DNA of 64,000 nucleotides from Atrichornis clamosus (GCA_013400975.1 WBMZ01005336.1:1-64000); one strand, 5' to 3'; positions 10,700 to 24,560 are shown, numbered from the stretch's first letter. A program made the numbers and translations. The notes: generated from the sequence alone by a model not told the origin.

Positions 10700-13600
10700 A
10701 GAAAGGAGATTCCAGTTTGCTGAAACGCCTGTGACAGTGCAAGTGTCGGGTATAGCTTGTGGGAATATGGTTGCCGTTATTAAGTTTTACTGGAAAATAC
10801 TTCAATACTTTTCCCCCCTCCTTTCTTTGGAATTATAGCTAATTGTAAAGTGTTGGAGCTGTAGCCTTGATTAGTTACATCCTCACTGAGGAGTCGTGGT
10901 TGCTCACGAGAATGTGGAGGTCGGGAGATGGGGTGTCCTGCCTTTTCTCTTCCCTTTCTCCTGTTTCGCCTTGTTCAAATCCCATGCTGAGACTGGAGAG
11001 ACATTCATACCAGTCTTAATGTCTTCGATGCCCAGGCAGTGCTTACCTTCTCAGCCCCCACTATTTGCAAGCTTCCCAGAGGCTGCTTGTTGTTGCATGA
11101 ACACCCAGCCTGGAGCATCAGGGAGGGATCAAAATCCTGTCCTTTGCAGGCGGCCCACGATGTACAGAGTGCTGTTTTCACCCGTGGCTTTCAGACAATG
11201 CTGCTGCTGTGAGCTTCCTAGCGAGGGTGCATTTAAGCACGGGTGACCCCACAGCTCTGCTCCCCTCTCTGGAGCCAGAGAGACACAGATTTAACAGTAA
11301 ATAATGAAAAAGAACTAGATTTCCTTTGTTATGCAGCTCATTGAATGAGGTTTCCCACATCTGTAGGAGTCACCACATCTTTTATGAGATTTGACTGTCA
11401 GCAAGATGTTATGAATCCCAGATGTTAAAATATGGATTTATTTATAACTCAGAGCCTATAATAGAGCACTCAGAAAGATTATATCCAGCCCCCCTCCTCA
11501 AAAGATCTTCCTGAAATAAACGTCTTAACTTTTATTATTTTTAAATTATTATTGCCATGTGATTTATCTTTGGTATTACCTCATTAAATGTCCTTTAATT
11601 GCTGTGGCTTTAGGGCTGGTGTGCATTTGGCTTCAGGGAGCATTGGGCAAGGAGAGCTCAGCACCAGTTTTCCCATCCCGAGTGAGATTGTTGCTGCTTG
11701 GAGGCTGGAGGGCAGAGTGGGCAGAGGGGAGATTCAGCCCTTGGGACTTCCTTGGCAAAGCCTTCAGTTGAAGGCACAGCCAGCTCTGGGCACCTGCAAA
11801 ACTTGGAGCTGGAGGTGTTTGGTATGTGTTGCAGCCCCAAGGAAATGCTCTGGTCAATAAAAAAGCAGTTCCTCACAGCTGGTGACCATTACTGCGAGCA
11901 CGGCGTTGGACATGCCACAGCTGCTATCCTGCCGGAAGATGGAAATGTTTTTGGAACCGCTTTTGGAGCATTTGTTCCATTAATGCTTTCTCCCTCCCTC
12001 TTCCTACCCCTTACTTTTCAAATCGCTACAAGGAAAACCTGCAAGTGGAAGAGGAGGGGCCCTCCATGGGCACAGGCTGCACTGAGGGAAGGGGGGCAAA
12101 TACTCCTCTGAATTAATTCTCCAGCAACACCTCTGGAATGACCTGAAGGAAGCTTGCAGTGCTGGGAGCTGTGCACTTGCACTCAGCAAGAGACACTCTC
12201 TGTCTCATCTGTCCCGCGCTGCAAACAAAGAGGACAGGTCTGAAAGGAAGTTAAAGAGTCTCTTTCTGCACATGAGGAACAGAAAGTCAGTGATTTTACC
12301 CCAGTTCACACTGCTGGCAGCAGCCTCAGGAATCATGAAACAAGTGTTTGAGGCAGCGGTGGCTGAGAGCTCTTTCCCACCCTCCCTGCTCCCCGCTTTC
12401 CACCCTCCCTACTCCCTTCTTGTTCAAGGACCTTGTCTAGATTTAGGAAACCCTGTCTTCTATTTCCCTCCCTTTTTTTTTTTTTTTTCCAAGCTAGGTC
12501 ATCTCCTGGGGCCAGTTAGGAGCACGGATCCGGTTCAGAGATGGCAGAGAGCATCTGGCCAAGTGTGACCATGCCATCAGCCCTTGGGTGCCTCCACTGC
12601 AGCCTTTTAGGATCGAACCCACTGTCCACACTGCAAGGGTGCTCCTGCTCTTAGACAGTGTCCAGCCCCTTCCAGCTTGCGAGTGGTGTGCTGGAGCAAG
12701 GTTGGTGCCTGGAATCCCAAAGCCTCCAGGCTAAGGGCCAGCTGGATGGGCAGGAAGCAGGCAGCCCATGGGCCCTCCTGAGCTCAGCTCTGCTGCCATG
12801 TCTCACCGGGTCCATGTTTCACTAGACAGCTGGTGGCTCTCTACAGTCTTCTCTCCTAGGCTGGGCAGTCTGGCATTTTAAAGGCAAGGCAGGAAGCAGG
12901 ACGCCTTGAAATCTTACTTGGAGGTGGGCCTCCTGGCCTTTGGGATCTGCAGAGGTGGCAACCTGGACCTTATCTGCATCACACCAGCGATGAACTGAGG
13001 GAAAGGCAGGAAATTGGCTGTCAGTGCTGACACGACACAAATTTCGCGGCGCTTTGAGGAGGAGCAGCAAGTGGGTAACTGGGAGAAACTACCTGGGCTT
13101 GGCACTCCCTGGCTCCCGGGATATGGTACGGAGAGGACCAGAGCTCTGGTGTAAATCAGCACAGCTCCTGAAGAGAAAAATCTTTGGAGGGAGTTTATGG
13201 GACACTCACCAGCTTGTAAATATTTTTTTGGCGTATCAATTTGTGTGTCATGAGGTTTAAAACCTTCATCACCCTAACATTTCCCATCCCGCAGAGAGCC
13301 CTGATCAGAATATGATATGCACCCGAGAGGGTTTGCCAGCAGTGTGATGTTACAAAACTTGTAAAATGCCTCACTTAACCACAATATTGTGCATTTTCCA
13401 AGCCACATACCTATCTATTACAAGGTCCTTCAGATGGAGCTACAGACAGCCTGTGGGTCATGAGATCCTGACCTTGGTGTGTTTTTACTCCCTTCTTCTC
13501 ATGAATTAACTCCTGAACTATTGACTCTCCGTTGAATGGATAGCAGAGTTCAGCCACATTTTACATACAAGCTGCTTTTCCATCCTGTATCTCAACAATT

Positions 13601-16447
13601 GCAAACCCCAAGGACGAGTAAATACTTCAATCTCAGCCATAAAATTGATGTGTTGCAAAATGAACAAAATGGGTTTAGTAACTTGCAAGGCAGATACCAT
13701 CAAGTCCATAATGAGCCAGAACTGAGTTATCCCGTCCCTCTCCTGGGCAGTGCGGCTGAGAGAGCTGGGAGCAGATCACCCCTGTGCAGGAACTCAGTTT
13801 ATGCTTCATATCTTTTTCACCGAAAGCAAAATCCACCTGTGGCTGTGTCAGATCTCAGCCTCACGAGCCTCCCTGAAAGGAAAAGATTGACTTAAGAATC
13901 ATGAGGTTTTCAAGGAAAATCTTCAACTTTTAAGTTCTCATCTTGCCTTTTGGTTTTTGAGTCTGCAGATGACTCCCTGCTAGGATAAGGAGCTTTCCTC
14001 CACATTCAGAAAGACCAAAAACTCATCAATAAAACATTAAGTTCCCAAGACCTTGTGAAGCACAAAAAAACCCCCAGTAAGGGCACAGATATCATCCAAA
14101 TTGCCAGCACCTTGTTAACACACCAACAACCACACTCTGCTCCTGCAGCAGGGTGCAAATGGACATGGTAAATGGGGCTACAGCTGCAGATTGAACCCCA
14201 GTTTTGTCATTAAATAAGGAAAGGGTCCTAAAACCTAACATATAACACTGGCATAATTAGAAGCTGTGCAAACTATTTCTACATTGCACATCCTGCTAGG
14301 CAGAGACCTTAAGAAGCCAAAATTTAAAACCTAAAAATAAAAGGTTCCGTTTTCTTAGAGGTCTGATGGAAAACATAGCTTAAGGTCTGGTAAAGAAATT
14401 CTCCTTAATATCTGAAAGTTGCTTGACTAAATAGTGAAACAGCTTCATGTATTCCCAAGGTTTCCTAGCCAGCCTGGCTCTGAAAAACACCCCTCTGTGC
14501 TCCTCTGGCAGCAGAGATGAAAAGTTTGAAGCCCTTCATGCTGATTCTTCATGTCTAACTGAAAATGAAAACACAACATCCGTCTCCCCACTCCAAAATA
14601 CAATAGAGGCAGTGGTGGCATTTAATAAATATTCTCACTGGAAAATATTATGAAGGAATAGTAGGCTTAGCCTCAAGGCAGAATGTTTCCATCATTTTGG
14701 CAGGGTAAAGTCACTGATATGCACCCCCAGATTAAGCTGCAAAGGGGAACAAAGTGGGACTGAACCCACCTGGTGCAACACAGGGGTGGCAGGGAGCTAG
14801 GGAGGTGTGTAGGATGGCTTTGCCAGCCTTCCCCTGTGATCTCCATCAGGTTTGAACAGGGCAATAACTCTTCCCTGTCCCAGACAGGGCTTGTCAGGAG
14901 AGGCCGACGATGGATGAACCAGGGCACATCCAGGCTGCCTGCACATGTCGTCACTGGGGCACCTCTGCTGCAGAGATCAAAGGGGCTGCTGCTACCCCGG
15001 GCTGCCAGAACGGTTCCTGCTTCCTCCCAGGCCTCGTGGAGGGAGGTGATGGCAGCACTTGAATTAGGCTTGGTGGTAGGTGGTCTGAATGCTCTGGTAA
15101 CTCCCCAGAACCTGGGCATGGGATCAAAGACCCTCCCAAGATCCCCGAGGAATTAGCTCATTCCCTGGCATGGCTTTTGGCCCATGCTCAGGTTCCCATC
15201 TGGGTAGGTTCAGGGCACTGCATGGGCCAGGGTGTGTGACCTGGCAAGGCAAGACCACTCTGGGGGATGGTTTTGAAGGGGCAGGGAGGAGGCAACTGTG
15301 TCATTATGGACCATGTTCTTGTACTCAGCTTTAGGGCCAGGTGGGTCTGGGTCAGTCTGGCCCCTATAGCCACAGCCAAACCCTCTGACTGGAGTTAAAG
15401 ATGGCCCCTAAAGACTAAAAAAACATATTAGAAGGAAAATAGGCAGCTAAATTGGCATCACATTTAGGCAAGCATCAGTTCAGATATGGCTCCCAGTGCC
15501 TAAAGCCTTCCTTGAGCTGTGGCCGGTTACAGTGAACTCCCTTCCCCCCCAGCAATCCTTAAAAACTGATGTCTTGGTTCCTTATAAAACATCAAAGTAA
15601 GGAAATAAAACAGAGAGAGAGATGGGGGAGGTTAATATTTCCCCAGGTTTTCTCAGCCAGCCCGTGTGTCTCTGAGTGGAGATCAAGGCTGCGTGTGTTT
15701 GGGATGTCAGACATTTGCCTGGGATTTCAGCCTGCCCCAGCCACAGATGTTCTGTGTGCTCAGCCCATCCATACAGAGCATTCTCAGCAGTCTGACAAGC
15801 CCAGGATATTCATGTGCTGCATAATTTTTTCCCAGGAAATCCTATGAGAATCCTACAAAGCGGGAATAATAAAATATACATGATACATCAGTGTTCACTG
15901 AACGAATTAGCCTCTGCTGCACTTCATCTCACTTCCTGCTCTTCCTCTGTCCTGGCTAGAAACTCCTTAGGACATGGAGTTTGCCCCTGAGTCCTCAATA
16001 CTGGAAGGGTGCTCTGGAAGTCCCAATTTCTGGCTACGTCTTGGTAGTCACATGGCTCCACCGAAGCTGCCTGGGCTCTCTGTGGAGGGGTAGGAGATTT
16101 AATTTAAGCAAGATGGCAAAATGTGGCTCCTGTTCTCCAAGGCTTGATTCTGCACTTCAATTTCCATAAGAGCAAAGGAAAAAGGCAGAAGGAACATAAA
16201 TGGTAGCACATAAAGGAGGACAGGCTACATGATGAGCATCTGAATTCATCTTGCAGGGTTGGTTTTTGAAGGTTAATTTTCATGTTGTAAGGAGCATTGA
16301 CATTGAAAATGCCCTCTCAGAAGGACAATAGAAGGTTTCAAGACACGTATACAAGGCAAAGCTCATTGAGATTGCAAAGCAAATCAGAGTCCTCCCCAGC
16401 AGAAGCAGAAGAAATTTAAACTAAGAAAATAGGTTTAGATTGGTTAT
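10700..16447. other. Unique non-coding stretch
   Basis: Single-copy, CpG-poor sequence with a 16-base T run at 12473-12488. No exon series, RNA gene or repeat family is recognised before the CR1 fragment at 16.45 kb. Confidence 0.55.
12473..12488. repeat. Poly-T run (16)
   Basis: Uninterrupted T run preceded by a pyrimidine-rich stretch. No associated retroposon body is recognised on either side. Confidence 0.9.
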
Positions 16448-16666
16448 TTGGAATAAATTCTTCCCTGTGATGGTGGTGAGGCCCTGGCACAGGTAGCCCA
16501 GAGATGCTGTGGCTGCCCCATCCCTGGAAGTGTCCAAGGCCAGGTTGGATGGGGCTTGGAGCAACCTGGGAGAGTGGAAGGTGTCCCTGCCCATGGCAGG
16601 GGGGTTGGAAGTAGCTGATCTTTAAAGTCCCTTCCAACCCAAACCATTCACCATTCTTTGATTCTA
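16448..16666 (+). mobile_element. CR1 LINE, 5'-truncated 3' fragment
   Basis: The sequence runs from 'gaataaattcttccctgtga' through 'ggccctggcacaggtagccc' and 'aaggccaggttggatggggc' to 'cccttccaacccaaaccatt' followed by 'attctttgattcta'. This is the typical 3' end of an avian CR1 element in plus orientation. The fragment is about 220 bp and has lost the rest of the element, as most CR1 copies have through incomplete reverse transcription. The terminal octamer repeats are decayed, which suggests some age. No coding capacity remains. Confidence 0.93.
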
Positions 16667-17615
16667 AGTTGCTTCCAGATTTTGGTTGAATATTTTCATG
16701 TCAGTTTGTTTGCATCATTTGCCCATAATCAGTCATCCATTTAATAAAATTAATTTTGCCAGTAAATAGAAATATCTAATTTTTCTACCATTCATCTGAA
16801 CTTCAAAAACAGCAGTTGGTTCCCCCTCATCTTTGCTTCCTGTGATGCTCTAATGACATGGGGAATTTCCTTTTTCTTCTAAAGCAAAGCAGCTTTGTTG
16901 GAATCACTGCTGAGAATGAAAAAATAAGATGTTTTATATGGATATCACGTGCAAGCTACCCAGACCCTGCTTACCTAATCAAAACCACAGCAGCTTGTAT
17001 TCAAAACTTGTTTGGGACTGAGGGAAGAGACTGGAAGGGCCATTCCCAGTGTCCACTGTCAAATATCCACCGTCCTTGCTCCGAGCCCAGCTGGCTGGAA
17101 AACTCCAGGGCTCTTGAGGCAGTGCTGTCAACCAGACATGTGCTGTGACAGGAAAATAGGTCAGAGCCATCATGTTATGGTCTGATTTCCAGTGTGTAGC
17201 CAAAGGCATTTTTGTGACTGAGTCTTTAAATATGGGAAAAAAGGAGGGATGAACCGTAGGGATGCTGCAATAACCGCTGTGACATTTGGGCAGCACTGAA
17301 GTCCTTTGGTCACGAGGCCTCCTGGAAACAGCAAAACATCCCAGGAATGGCTGTGGGGAAGTGCCTAGAGCATACTAGCCAAGACGGAGCTCTTGGACAC
17401 GAAGGGAGGCTCTTCAAAGGCACAAAAGGAAACCTAACTCCTCTTGAATTTCATGCTTTGGAAAATCTACCTAGCCATAGCATTTTTTGCTTGACAGGCA
17501 AACTTAGGCTCGGGTTTCTCCTTTTTAAAATAAGCTTGACAAACTAATTAATTTTAAAAATCTAGCTATCATGTTCTGCTCTTGCATGTGACACAGTAAC
17601 CATTAACGCATTAGT

Positions 17616-17629
17616 AGATAAATTTATCT
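17616..17629. promoter_or_regulatory. 14-bp perfect palindrome with inverted GATA cores
   Basis: AGATAAATTTATCT is its own reverse complement, so it presents AGATAA on both strands. Inverted GATA pairs are bound by GATA-family zinc-finger factors. Regulatory use is inferred. Confidence 0.35.
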
Positions 17630-18280
17630 GAGCTCAGAGGAGGAAGTTCGTTGTGTACTTGGTTTACATTAAATAGTAGGTCAGCTTGGTAAAATATAAA
17701 GTTAAGCACACAAGCAAGTCTCATCAGGACTAGAGAAAGCATTAATGTGATTAAATGTGTCATTAAATGATGACTCAGAAGAGCCAGACTAGAGGACACC
17801 ACAGAAATGCTCCAGATTTATTTCCTCCTTTCTTCCGTTTGGATGAACCCATCCAGGGGTTCAGGCACACCATAGAATCCAGGTAGATCCTGCAGAACCT
17901 GAAAGGCAAAATGGCAAAACACAGTGGAGACAATGTCCATGACCTGGCAGATAAAGACTGCCCTGCAGAAAAACTGATTTAGCTGTGAATTTTCCTTTAG
18001 GTGAGTGCTTTGATCCTGGCTTTCCATCCCAGGCCTAGGAGGCAGAGTAGGTCACTTCATGGTCCTTTAGTTATCTCCTGGATTCAGGGCAAATATAAAC
18101 CTAATAGATTTATATTTTATTTAGGTTTAGAAATTGTAAGACCTGGAGGAAATAATTCTTGTTTTAATCACTTAAATTTATATAATTAAGGGGAAAACAA
18201 GTCAGAAAAAAGAATTCTGTAGATGGAAAATCAAATACAAACCTTAGAGCTTGGTTCCTGGAACTGAGAGTTCTTATTGT

Positions 18281-18298
18281 TAAATAAATAAATAAATA
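18281..18298. repeat. (TAAA)n microsatellite
   Basis: About 4.5 perfect TAAA units in AT-rich sequence. Confidence 0.9.
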
Positions 18299-21200
18299 TT
18301 ATTTCTAATACAGATTTTGCCATCTTAATTTTTTGATGTTCAATCTTATTATGCCCATGTCAGGTAAACAGAATATCCTTCTGTCATCTTTTGATGACCT
18401 ACCAGAGATAAGTCACCCCTTAGCTGTTTCCTTGCTTTTCTAGACATCTTGAGGGCCCTTTAAGCCTTTCACTGCAGGCCATATATATCTGAATTCTTTT
18501 ATCAGTCCTGTGACTGTCCCCAGTTTATTAACACTTCTTCAACTTCCCCTCTAAACCCCTGGAAGATATCCTCCAAAATCTCTGCTTCCTGGGGCACTGT
18601 GCTGTACAGTAAATGTGAACAGAAAATCTTCATTCCTCAAAAGATAGATGCACAATATATATTAAATATGGATTGCCTGCAATGAGCATAGCAACAAATC
18701 CAAGGTACCAATATCCCAGTCTCTTCTTCCTTTGGCAGTTCCCAGATTTCCCCATCATTTGCAAACACTAGTAACATGTTTTTCTCCAGATTATTAGTAA
18801 AAGAGGTTAAAGTATAAGGCCAAAACAACTCTGCAAAGTACCACAGGAGTCTCAATGAACTGTCTCCTGTTGCAATTAGAGTTTGAGATCTATCAAATGT
18901 CCAGTTCTTAACAGATTTTACGTATGCCAAGTGAATTTAATCAGCTTAAAATACCGTGTGCTACTGATACCTTTATAAAGTGCCAACTCTATTAGCACTG
19001 TTGTCCCTGTCAACAGGGAAAAGGTAAGTTTACTTTGACAGGATCTCCTTTCCATGAACCAGTGCTGATTGGTATTGACTACATTAGTGTCTTTACTAAT
19101 CTGGTACCTTTGAACTGATGTGGTTATCAGCGGTTTATTATTGTCCTAGAATTGATACAGTCTCCAATTGTAACTCACAGACACTCTGGAAATAATGAAA
19201 TTCAATACTAATAGCCCTTGGGCAGCTTGGTGAAAATCCTGGGGTTCAGGTTATCCATTTAGCTTTTTACTCACTTGCTGCTTAATGACCACAACAAATA
19301 GTGGTGGAGCGGAGGTATTTCATTTTCAGCACACAATAAGTCTCTGTCACTGGACTTTTACACCAATGCAGCACAGAGATACTTCCTGAACAACTCTTCC
19401 CTCTGCCCTTTTGCCTCCTTTATCAATATCCTACAATTTCTGACTCCTCCTTTTAACTTATTGTTAAAATAAGCTTCTCTTTCCTCTGAATGTGTCAGGT
19501 TTGGCTCTGTGAGTGGGCACACAGACATTACCCTATAGGCAATGCACATGCATTTTGGGGCAAAGGCAAAATATGCTTCACTGAATTTGTAATTATCAGT
19601 CACATTTTACTTAAATTCTTTCTTTTACTTTTTTTAGCTTCTAACTGATATCAGCCTTGGGAAACTGGCCATTTTTAGCAGCTCAGTGTGCATGTAGTAT
19701 GCACAAGTGTATGAGGCCATACACGTGGATTTTCTCCTCAACCTGCTGATTTCTGTGTGTCCCTTAGAAAATCTGCATATTCCCAGCTCAATCCCTGCTT
19801 CTGTTTAATTCCGTGGGTAAAGGAGTAGCTGGAGATGTCCTGGGAAGATAAAGGAACTGGGCTCAGGAGCTGTACAAGCCAAACATCTGTTGGAAAGCAG
19901 GACACTCCCCCATGGCAGAAGCTGGTGCTGGATACCTGCCAGCTTCTCCTGCTTTCCCACACCAGGATTTTTTCAGCTGTCCCTGCAGCAGCAGCGGGAG
20001 CAACTTTAACTTGGAGAAGGGGAGGAGGACTCAGAGGTTTCTCAGAGGGATATTTCCCCCGTTCCCTTGTGCCGGTGGGAACTACGGGAAAACTTCTTAG
20101 AGCACCTTTGGTGTTAGAACGGATATTCCTATAAATATATATTCCTCTTTTTCTTACCTGACAAATAAATACTTGTCCCCTGATTGGGAGAGCATCTCAC
20201 TTCCATGGAGGCGGAGCTTCAGAAGAAGACCAGGTTAATTACAGGTATGACCTAAAGGTTCAAGGTGCATTGGCATGGTTTCTCATTCCTGGGGAATAAA
20301 CCAAAATCAGCAGTCACTATAAGGAAACATCCTTCCTTTGGAAGAATCAGTGCTGGGGTGGCCAGTGTTGGAATAAGGACCTTATCTGTTCAACACACCT
20401 GAAGGTAACCCCCCCATGTGTGGCCAGTGTGATCCCTCTCCAGGCAGCAATGGGAGCTCAGACACGGAGCTGACCTACAGCTAGAGTAGCAATAAATTTA
20501 AATGAAATAGCTAAATTTAGAATTTTTTTGTCTGTGAGCTGAATCTCATCCCACCATGCCTTGTTTCAAGCCACACTTTGCCCTTGAATTTTTGTATCTA
20601 CAGGCCATGGCCAAGGCACCCTGTGGTTCTGAGTACAGCCCTTCAAAGACCTGTGCTAACCCAAGGGGCCTCAGCACCACCACCTTGGTGTCCTCTCCCC
20701 TTCTCGTGCTTCCCATGGGTTCCTAACTCCTGTTTGTTTTGGAAAAATCCACATTTCTCAGGTGTCCCAGCCCTGTGATTTCAGCTGGACTTGAACCCCA
20801 GCCCATCTGCACGGGACACCCCAAGCTGGCACTGCCTGAGCTTTACCAAATACCTTGGCCTTAGAGGACTCAAACCATCGATATTTGACGCAATACGGGG
20901 GGACAGCCCCGATTCACGATAACACTCAGTGAGTGTTCCAAGAGCTTTCCTAGGCCTTTGGGTGTCATCAGTAACGTCAACAAAAAGAAAGGTCAGCACA
21001 TTTTGTGGGCAGATCTCTGACCTCCTGGATAGCTTGTGATTTCCCAACGCTCCTGTGCTGCGACAACAGTGATACATTAACTTGATAAGCCCGTGCAGGT
21101 TTGGCCTGAGGAATCTCTCCAGCTGTTTATCTTCTGCCATTCCTTTTCTTGTTAGACTTGGGAAGAAACGGAGTTTTCAGAGGTTTCTATTGTTGTAAAA

Positions 21201-21925
21201 TGTAATTTGCTCTGATGCAGGGACAAGCCAGGCAGAGTGAGCTGTGACTCTTTTCCTTCCTTGCTGGCTGCCTGTCTGGCATCACTTTCCCTCATAAGCT
21301 GGGCTCTTAAGTGGAGACAGTGCATCCAAGGTAAGGATATTACCTCAAACCTCCTCTCTATAAATAGGCCTGGCTGCCGCCCCGAGGTTGCTTGTTCTGC
21401 TGTCAGAAAATGGCTAAATGGCCACTTACGAATTCCAACATGTGCTTGATGTGGAGATTACAGCTGCTATCCAAAACAAAGGAGCTTTCTCTCTCACAAC
21501 GTGCTGCTCCCTTTATGAGGCAGTTTGGAAAACTCCAGTCTCTTGAGAGGGTTTAATCCATGCCCTGATGCTTCTTTTGTGTGAGGACAACACAGCTTCC
21601 TTCAGACCTAAATGAAAACAGGACCCTTGAGTGTCTGTCGGAATATGTTTGGTGCCCTGAAAATCAGAGGGGAGGAAAGGTCTCATCCCTGAGGGTTCAC
21701 CTATGGAGCAAAATGAAAAGATGCAGAGTTATGTCAGCACAGCACAGGAGGTGAGTGCTGGGATGCCAGCCTGGGCCTCAGAATGGCCTTGGTGCAGGAG
21801 TGTGGCACTGCCTCTGCATCCCCCAGGAGCCAAAGGAAAGATGCTTGCTTCGGGTTCAAGACCATGCTGATGTACCAGTGGTGATGGTGAGGATGTCTGT
21901 GAGTTGTGATTAGCTGAAGGTGGCT

Positions 21926-21939
21926 AACCAATATTGGTT
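21926..21939. promoter_or_regulatory. 14-bp perfect palindrome with inverted CCAAT boxes
   Basis: AACCAATATTGGTT is self-complementary and presents a CCAAT box on each strand, the motif bound by NF-Y. No CpG-rich promoter surrounds it, so its use is uncertain. Confidence 0.3.
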
Positions 21940-23462
21940 GGTAGAAGAAGGTGAGGCTTTGCAAAGAAAACAATTTGTTCAGTGCCCCTGCACAGCTGTG
22001 TTGTCTCACAGGAGTTTTAACAGAGCCAAAGAAAACTCTGTTTTCCTTGTAGTTTGTTCTTACACTATTTTTTCCTGCTTGAGGCATTTTTCAAAGGAAG
22101 TGGGAATGGCTGTGTTCTCTTGATGGATGTGGGAACTGGGAAATCAGGTGAAGGGGTGTTTCCTCCTGTCCCCCAGCAAGCCCAGGCAGGATTTGAAGCA
22201 GACTGCCCCACCACACATCCTCTGACAGAGGAGAGCTTCCCTCACGGCAAAGCCTAGCATGACACAGCAGCAGCTCCTAAACGCTTGGATAGCCTTGTCC
22301 TTGCTGGTGTGGTGGGGCTGGAGCATGGCTGATGCAGAAACAACTTCCCTTTGGGTTCTGGCAATGGAATTTGGGCGTGATTTACTCACGTATGCTTGGT
22401 TGGCATCCCCAGCTGCCATTGCGACTCTACAAAAAAATATAATTAACTTTCTCCATGGCAGCCCCAAGGCAGATGGCCATCACGGGCCTGGCAACAGCAA
22501 GCCAGATGGCACGGGGAAGGCAGTGGCTGAGGGGTGGCCGTGCTTCCCCACCCACCAGCTTTGCGGCGGGAGCTGGGTATATTCTGTGGGTGGCCAGTGT
22601 TTATATTTGCTTGTAAATTACGGCCCTCAAAATGCTAAATGAGCCTGGCTGCAACCTCAGAGCACAGCCTGGCTCCTGTGACCACAGGTTTGAGTCGCGC
22701 AAGCGGAGCCATGCTCACCTCCCGGTACAAAAGAGTCCTTTGTGCATTTTCTCCTGCTCCTCAGGCGTGCACTCCTCGGCTACTCCGCTGTCCCACTGCC
22801 TCCAGCCGTGCCAGTGCTTGTGACTCAGCTGGACTCAGCCACCTAGAGCTCTTAGCTATCAATCATGACACCTACCACTTGTCTCCTGCCATCTGCTCTC
22901 CTCCTCTCCTGACATCTCCAGAGCTTTTCTCCTCACCCACATGCCATTTGGTTCCATGTCTCGTGGAAAGCATCACCCGGGCAATGCTTCCCTGCTCTCA
23001 CCGTCAAAGTTCCCTTCTCTGGTAGAAGGAAGATGTGGCTCTTGGTGATGGGCGTGCTGAGTGCTGCCTGTTTCAGCCTCCACTGTCAAGTCAAAGCCAG
23101 CAGCAGCCGGCACCTCTCTCCACCTACAGCATCCTAAGGGAGCACAGCCTGAGTCACTAAACAAGAATTGCCATCATTTTAGGAAGGGAGGACTCATCGT
23201 TCAGGCTCTGCTGATATTGCCTTCAGCACTCAGCCTGGCGTGCTCCCATGTCCTCGATTCCCCCACTTGCTGTGGCTGTATCAGTCCCTCAACTTGGCCA
23301 CATCACATGAGAGGGAAACCTCAGCTCATGTCTGCGACCGTACGCTCGGCTTCCTTCCCGCTGCACTAGTTTCCCAGCCATGGTGACAGGCAGCTTGGAT
23401 TTACTTGCTCCGAGGGAGTTTTATTTTGAATTTTTATGCAAGCCACAGTGTGGCTGCAGCCA

Positions 23463-23497
23463 GGGCAGGGCTCTGGGGGCCGTGGGGGGCCTGGGGG
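23463..23497 (+). other. Putative G-quadruplex motif
   Basis: Five G runs of 3, 3, 5, 6 and 5 bases are separated by loops of 2 to 4 bases, so the stretch fits the G3+N1-7 rule. Part of it is a short internal duplication of CTGGGGGCCGTGG, 18 bp apart. Folding is inferred from sequence only. Confidence 0.7.
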
Positions 23498-24329
23498 CCG
23501 TGGCATCTCCTCCATCCCAAACACGTCTGTAGGTGCGGGAAAGCTGCGCAGGCCATGTCCTTAGTGTGAATAAACATCCAGAGGGATGTACTTTGCCACT
23601 TGTCTCACACTAATTCAGCTCTTGTTAGCTGATGATTTTTGATGGAGATGTGTATGCACTAATGGGAGATTGCCAGGCTAGAAGTAATTAAAAAAAAAAG
23701 TTCCTTTCAGCATGTTATAATCATTCTGAATTATTAAACAGGACAGAATTTTTAAAGTCTAATTCACTTTTCCATTATTTATGCTGTCTGCTTCAGTTTT
23801 ATTCTGTCTTTTGAGAGTTATGAATCCACCAGAAAGTTTCACTTTCGGGTTGTGACGCTGTTGGTGTTGGAGGCTGCCAAGACTCCAACACTGCTCAGTT
23901 AAAAAGCCCGTATGAGGGCTGCATCTTTTCCCATTTCCATACACAACATTTAAATTTCAGGCCATTTTTAACACTGCACCTACCAGCAGAGGAATTTTTC
24001 CAGTTTGCAGCAAGAGGCCACTGAGGATCAGAGAAAAACGTCAGCACATCAAAGGTGCGGGGCAGGGAGCAGCACATGGGCAGATCTGTCCTGCAGTAGG
24101 TATGTGATCAAACAGATAAGTGTCCATGCCTTCAACCAGCACTGTCTTCCAGCCCCTGCTAATACATCCCAGCTCTAGCTGCAGTCTCTGCTTCTTAAAT
24201 GCTCTGAAACAAAGGGGTTTAAAGCCATAATTTACTGTTTCTTTTTTTGACATATTTCTAAATCGGTTCAATATGGTCTCGAACCACTAAACTAAAGTGT
24301 TTGACTTGCTTCCAAATCGAAGCATTCAT

Positions 24330-24374
24330 AAAAAAAAGAAAAAAAAAGAAGGGAAAGGGGAGGTGGGGGGAAAA
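24330..24374. repeat. A/G-rich purine tract
   Basis: A nearly pure purine stretch on the plus strand, moving from A runs to G runs, just left of the possible conserved element at 24.4 kb. Confidence 0.85.
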
Positions 24375-24399
24375 TGCAAGGAAAAGAGAAGTGCTCTGG

Positions 24400-24560
24400 T
24401 AGTTTAAATCAGTCAGCCCTGCACAGTGATTTAAAACCAGTGGAGCACTTCAAGTTTTCATAAGCACTTAGCTTTGGAAGCAGTCCGAGCCCCGAACACG
24501 TGCGTTTGCGGAATCATTTACCATTATTAGAGAGTTTGAATGGTGCTTGAGCTCTCCCTC
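24400..24560. promoter_or_regulatory. Possible conserved non-coding element
   Basis: A compact stretch with many dense motifs: a CACGTG E-box at 24497-24502, a nearby direct repeat (tgcgtttgcg) and several CpGs preserved in otherwise CpG-poor DNA. Those CpGs suggest either selection or low methylation. No alignment was possible, so this is a weak call. Confidence 0.2.
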
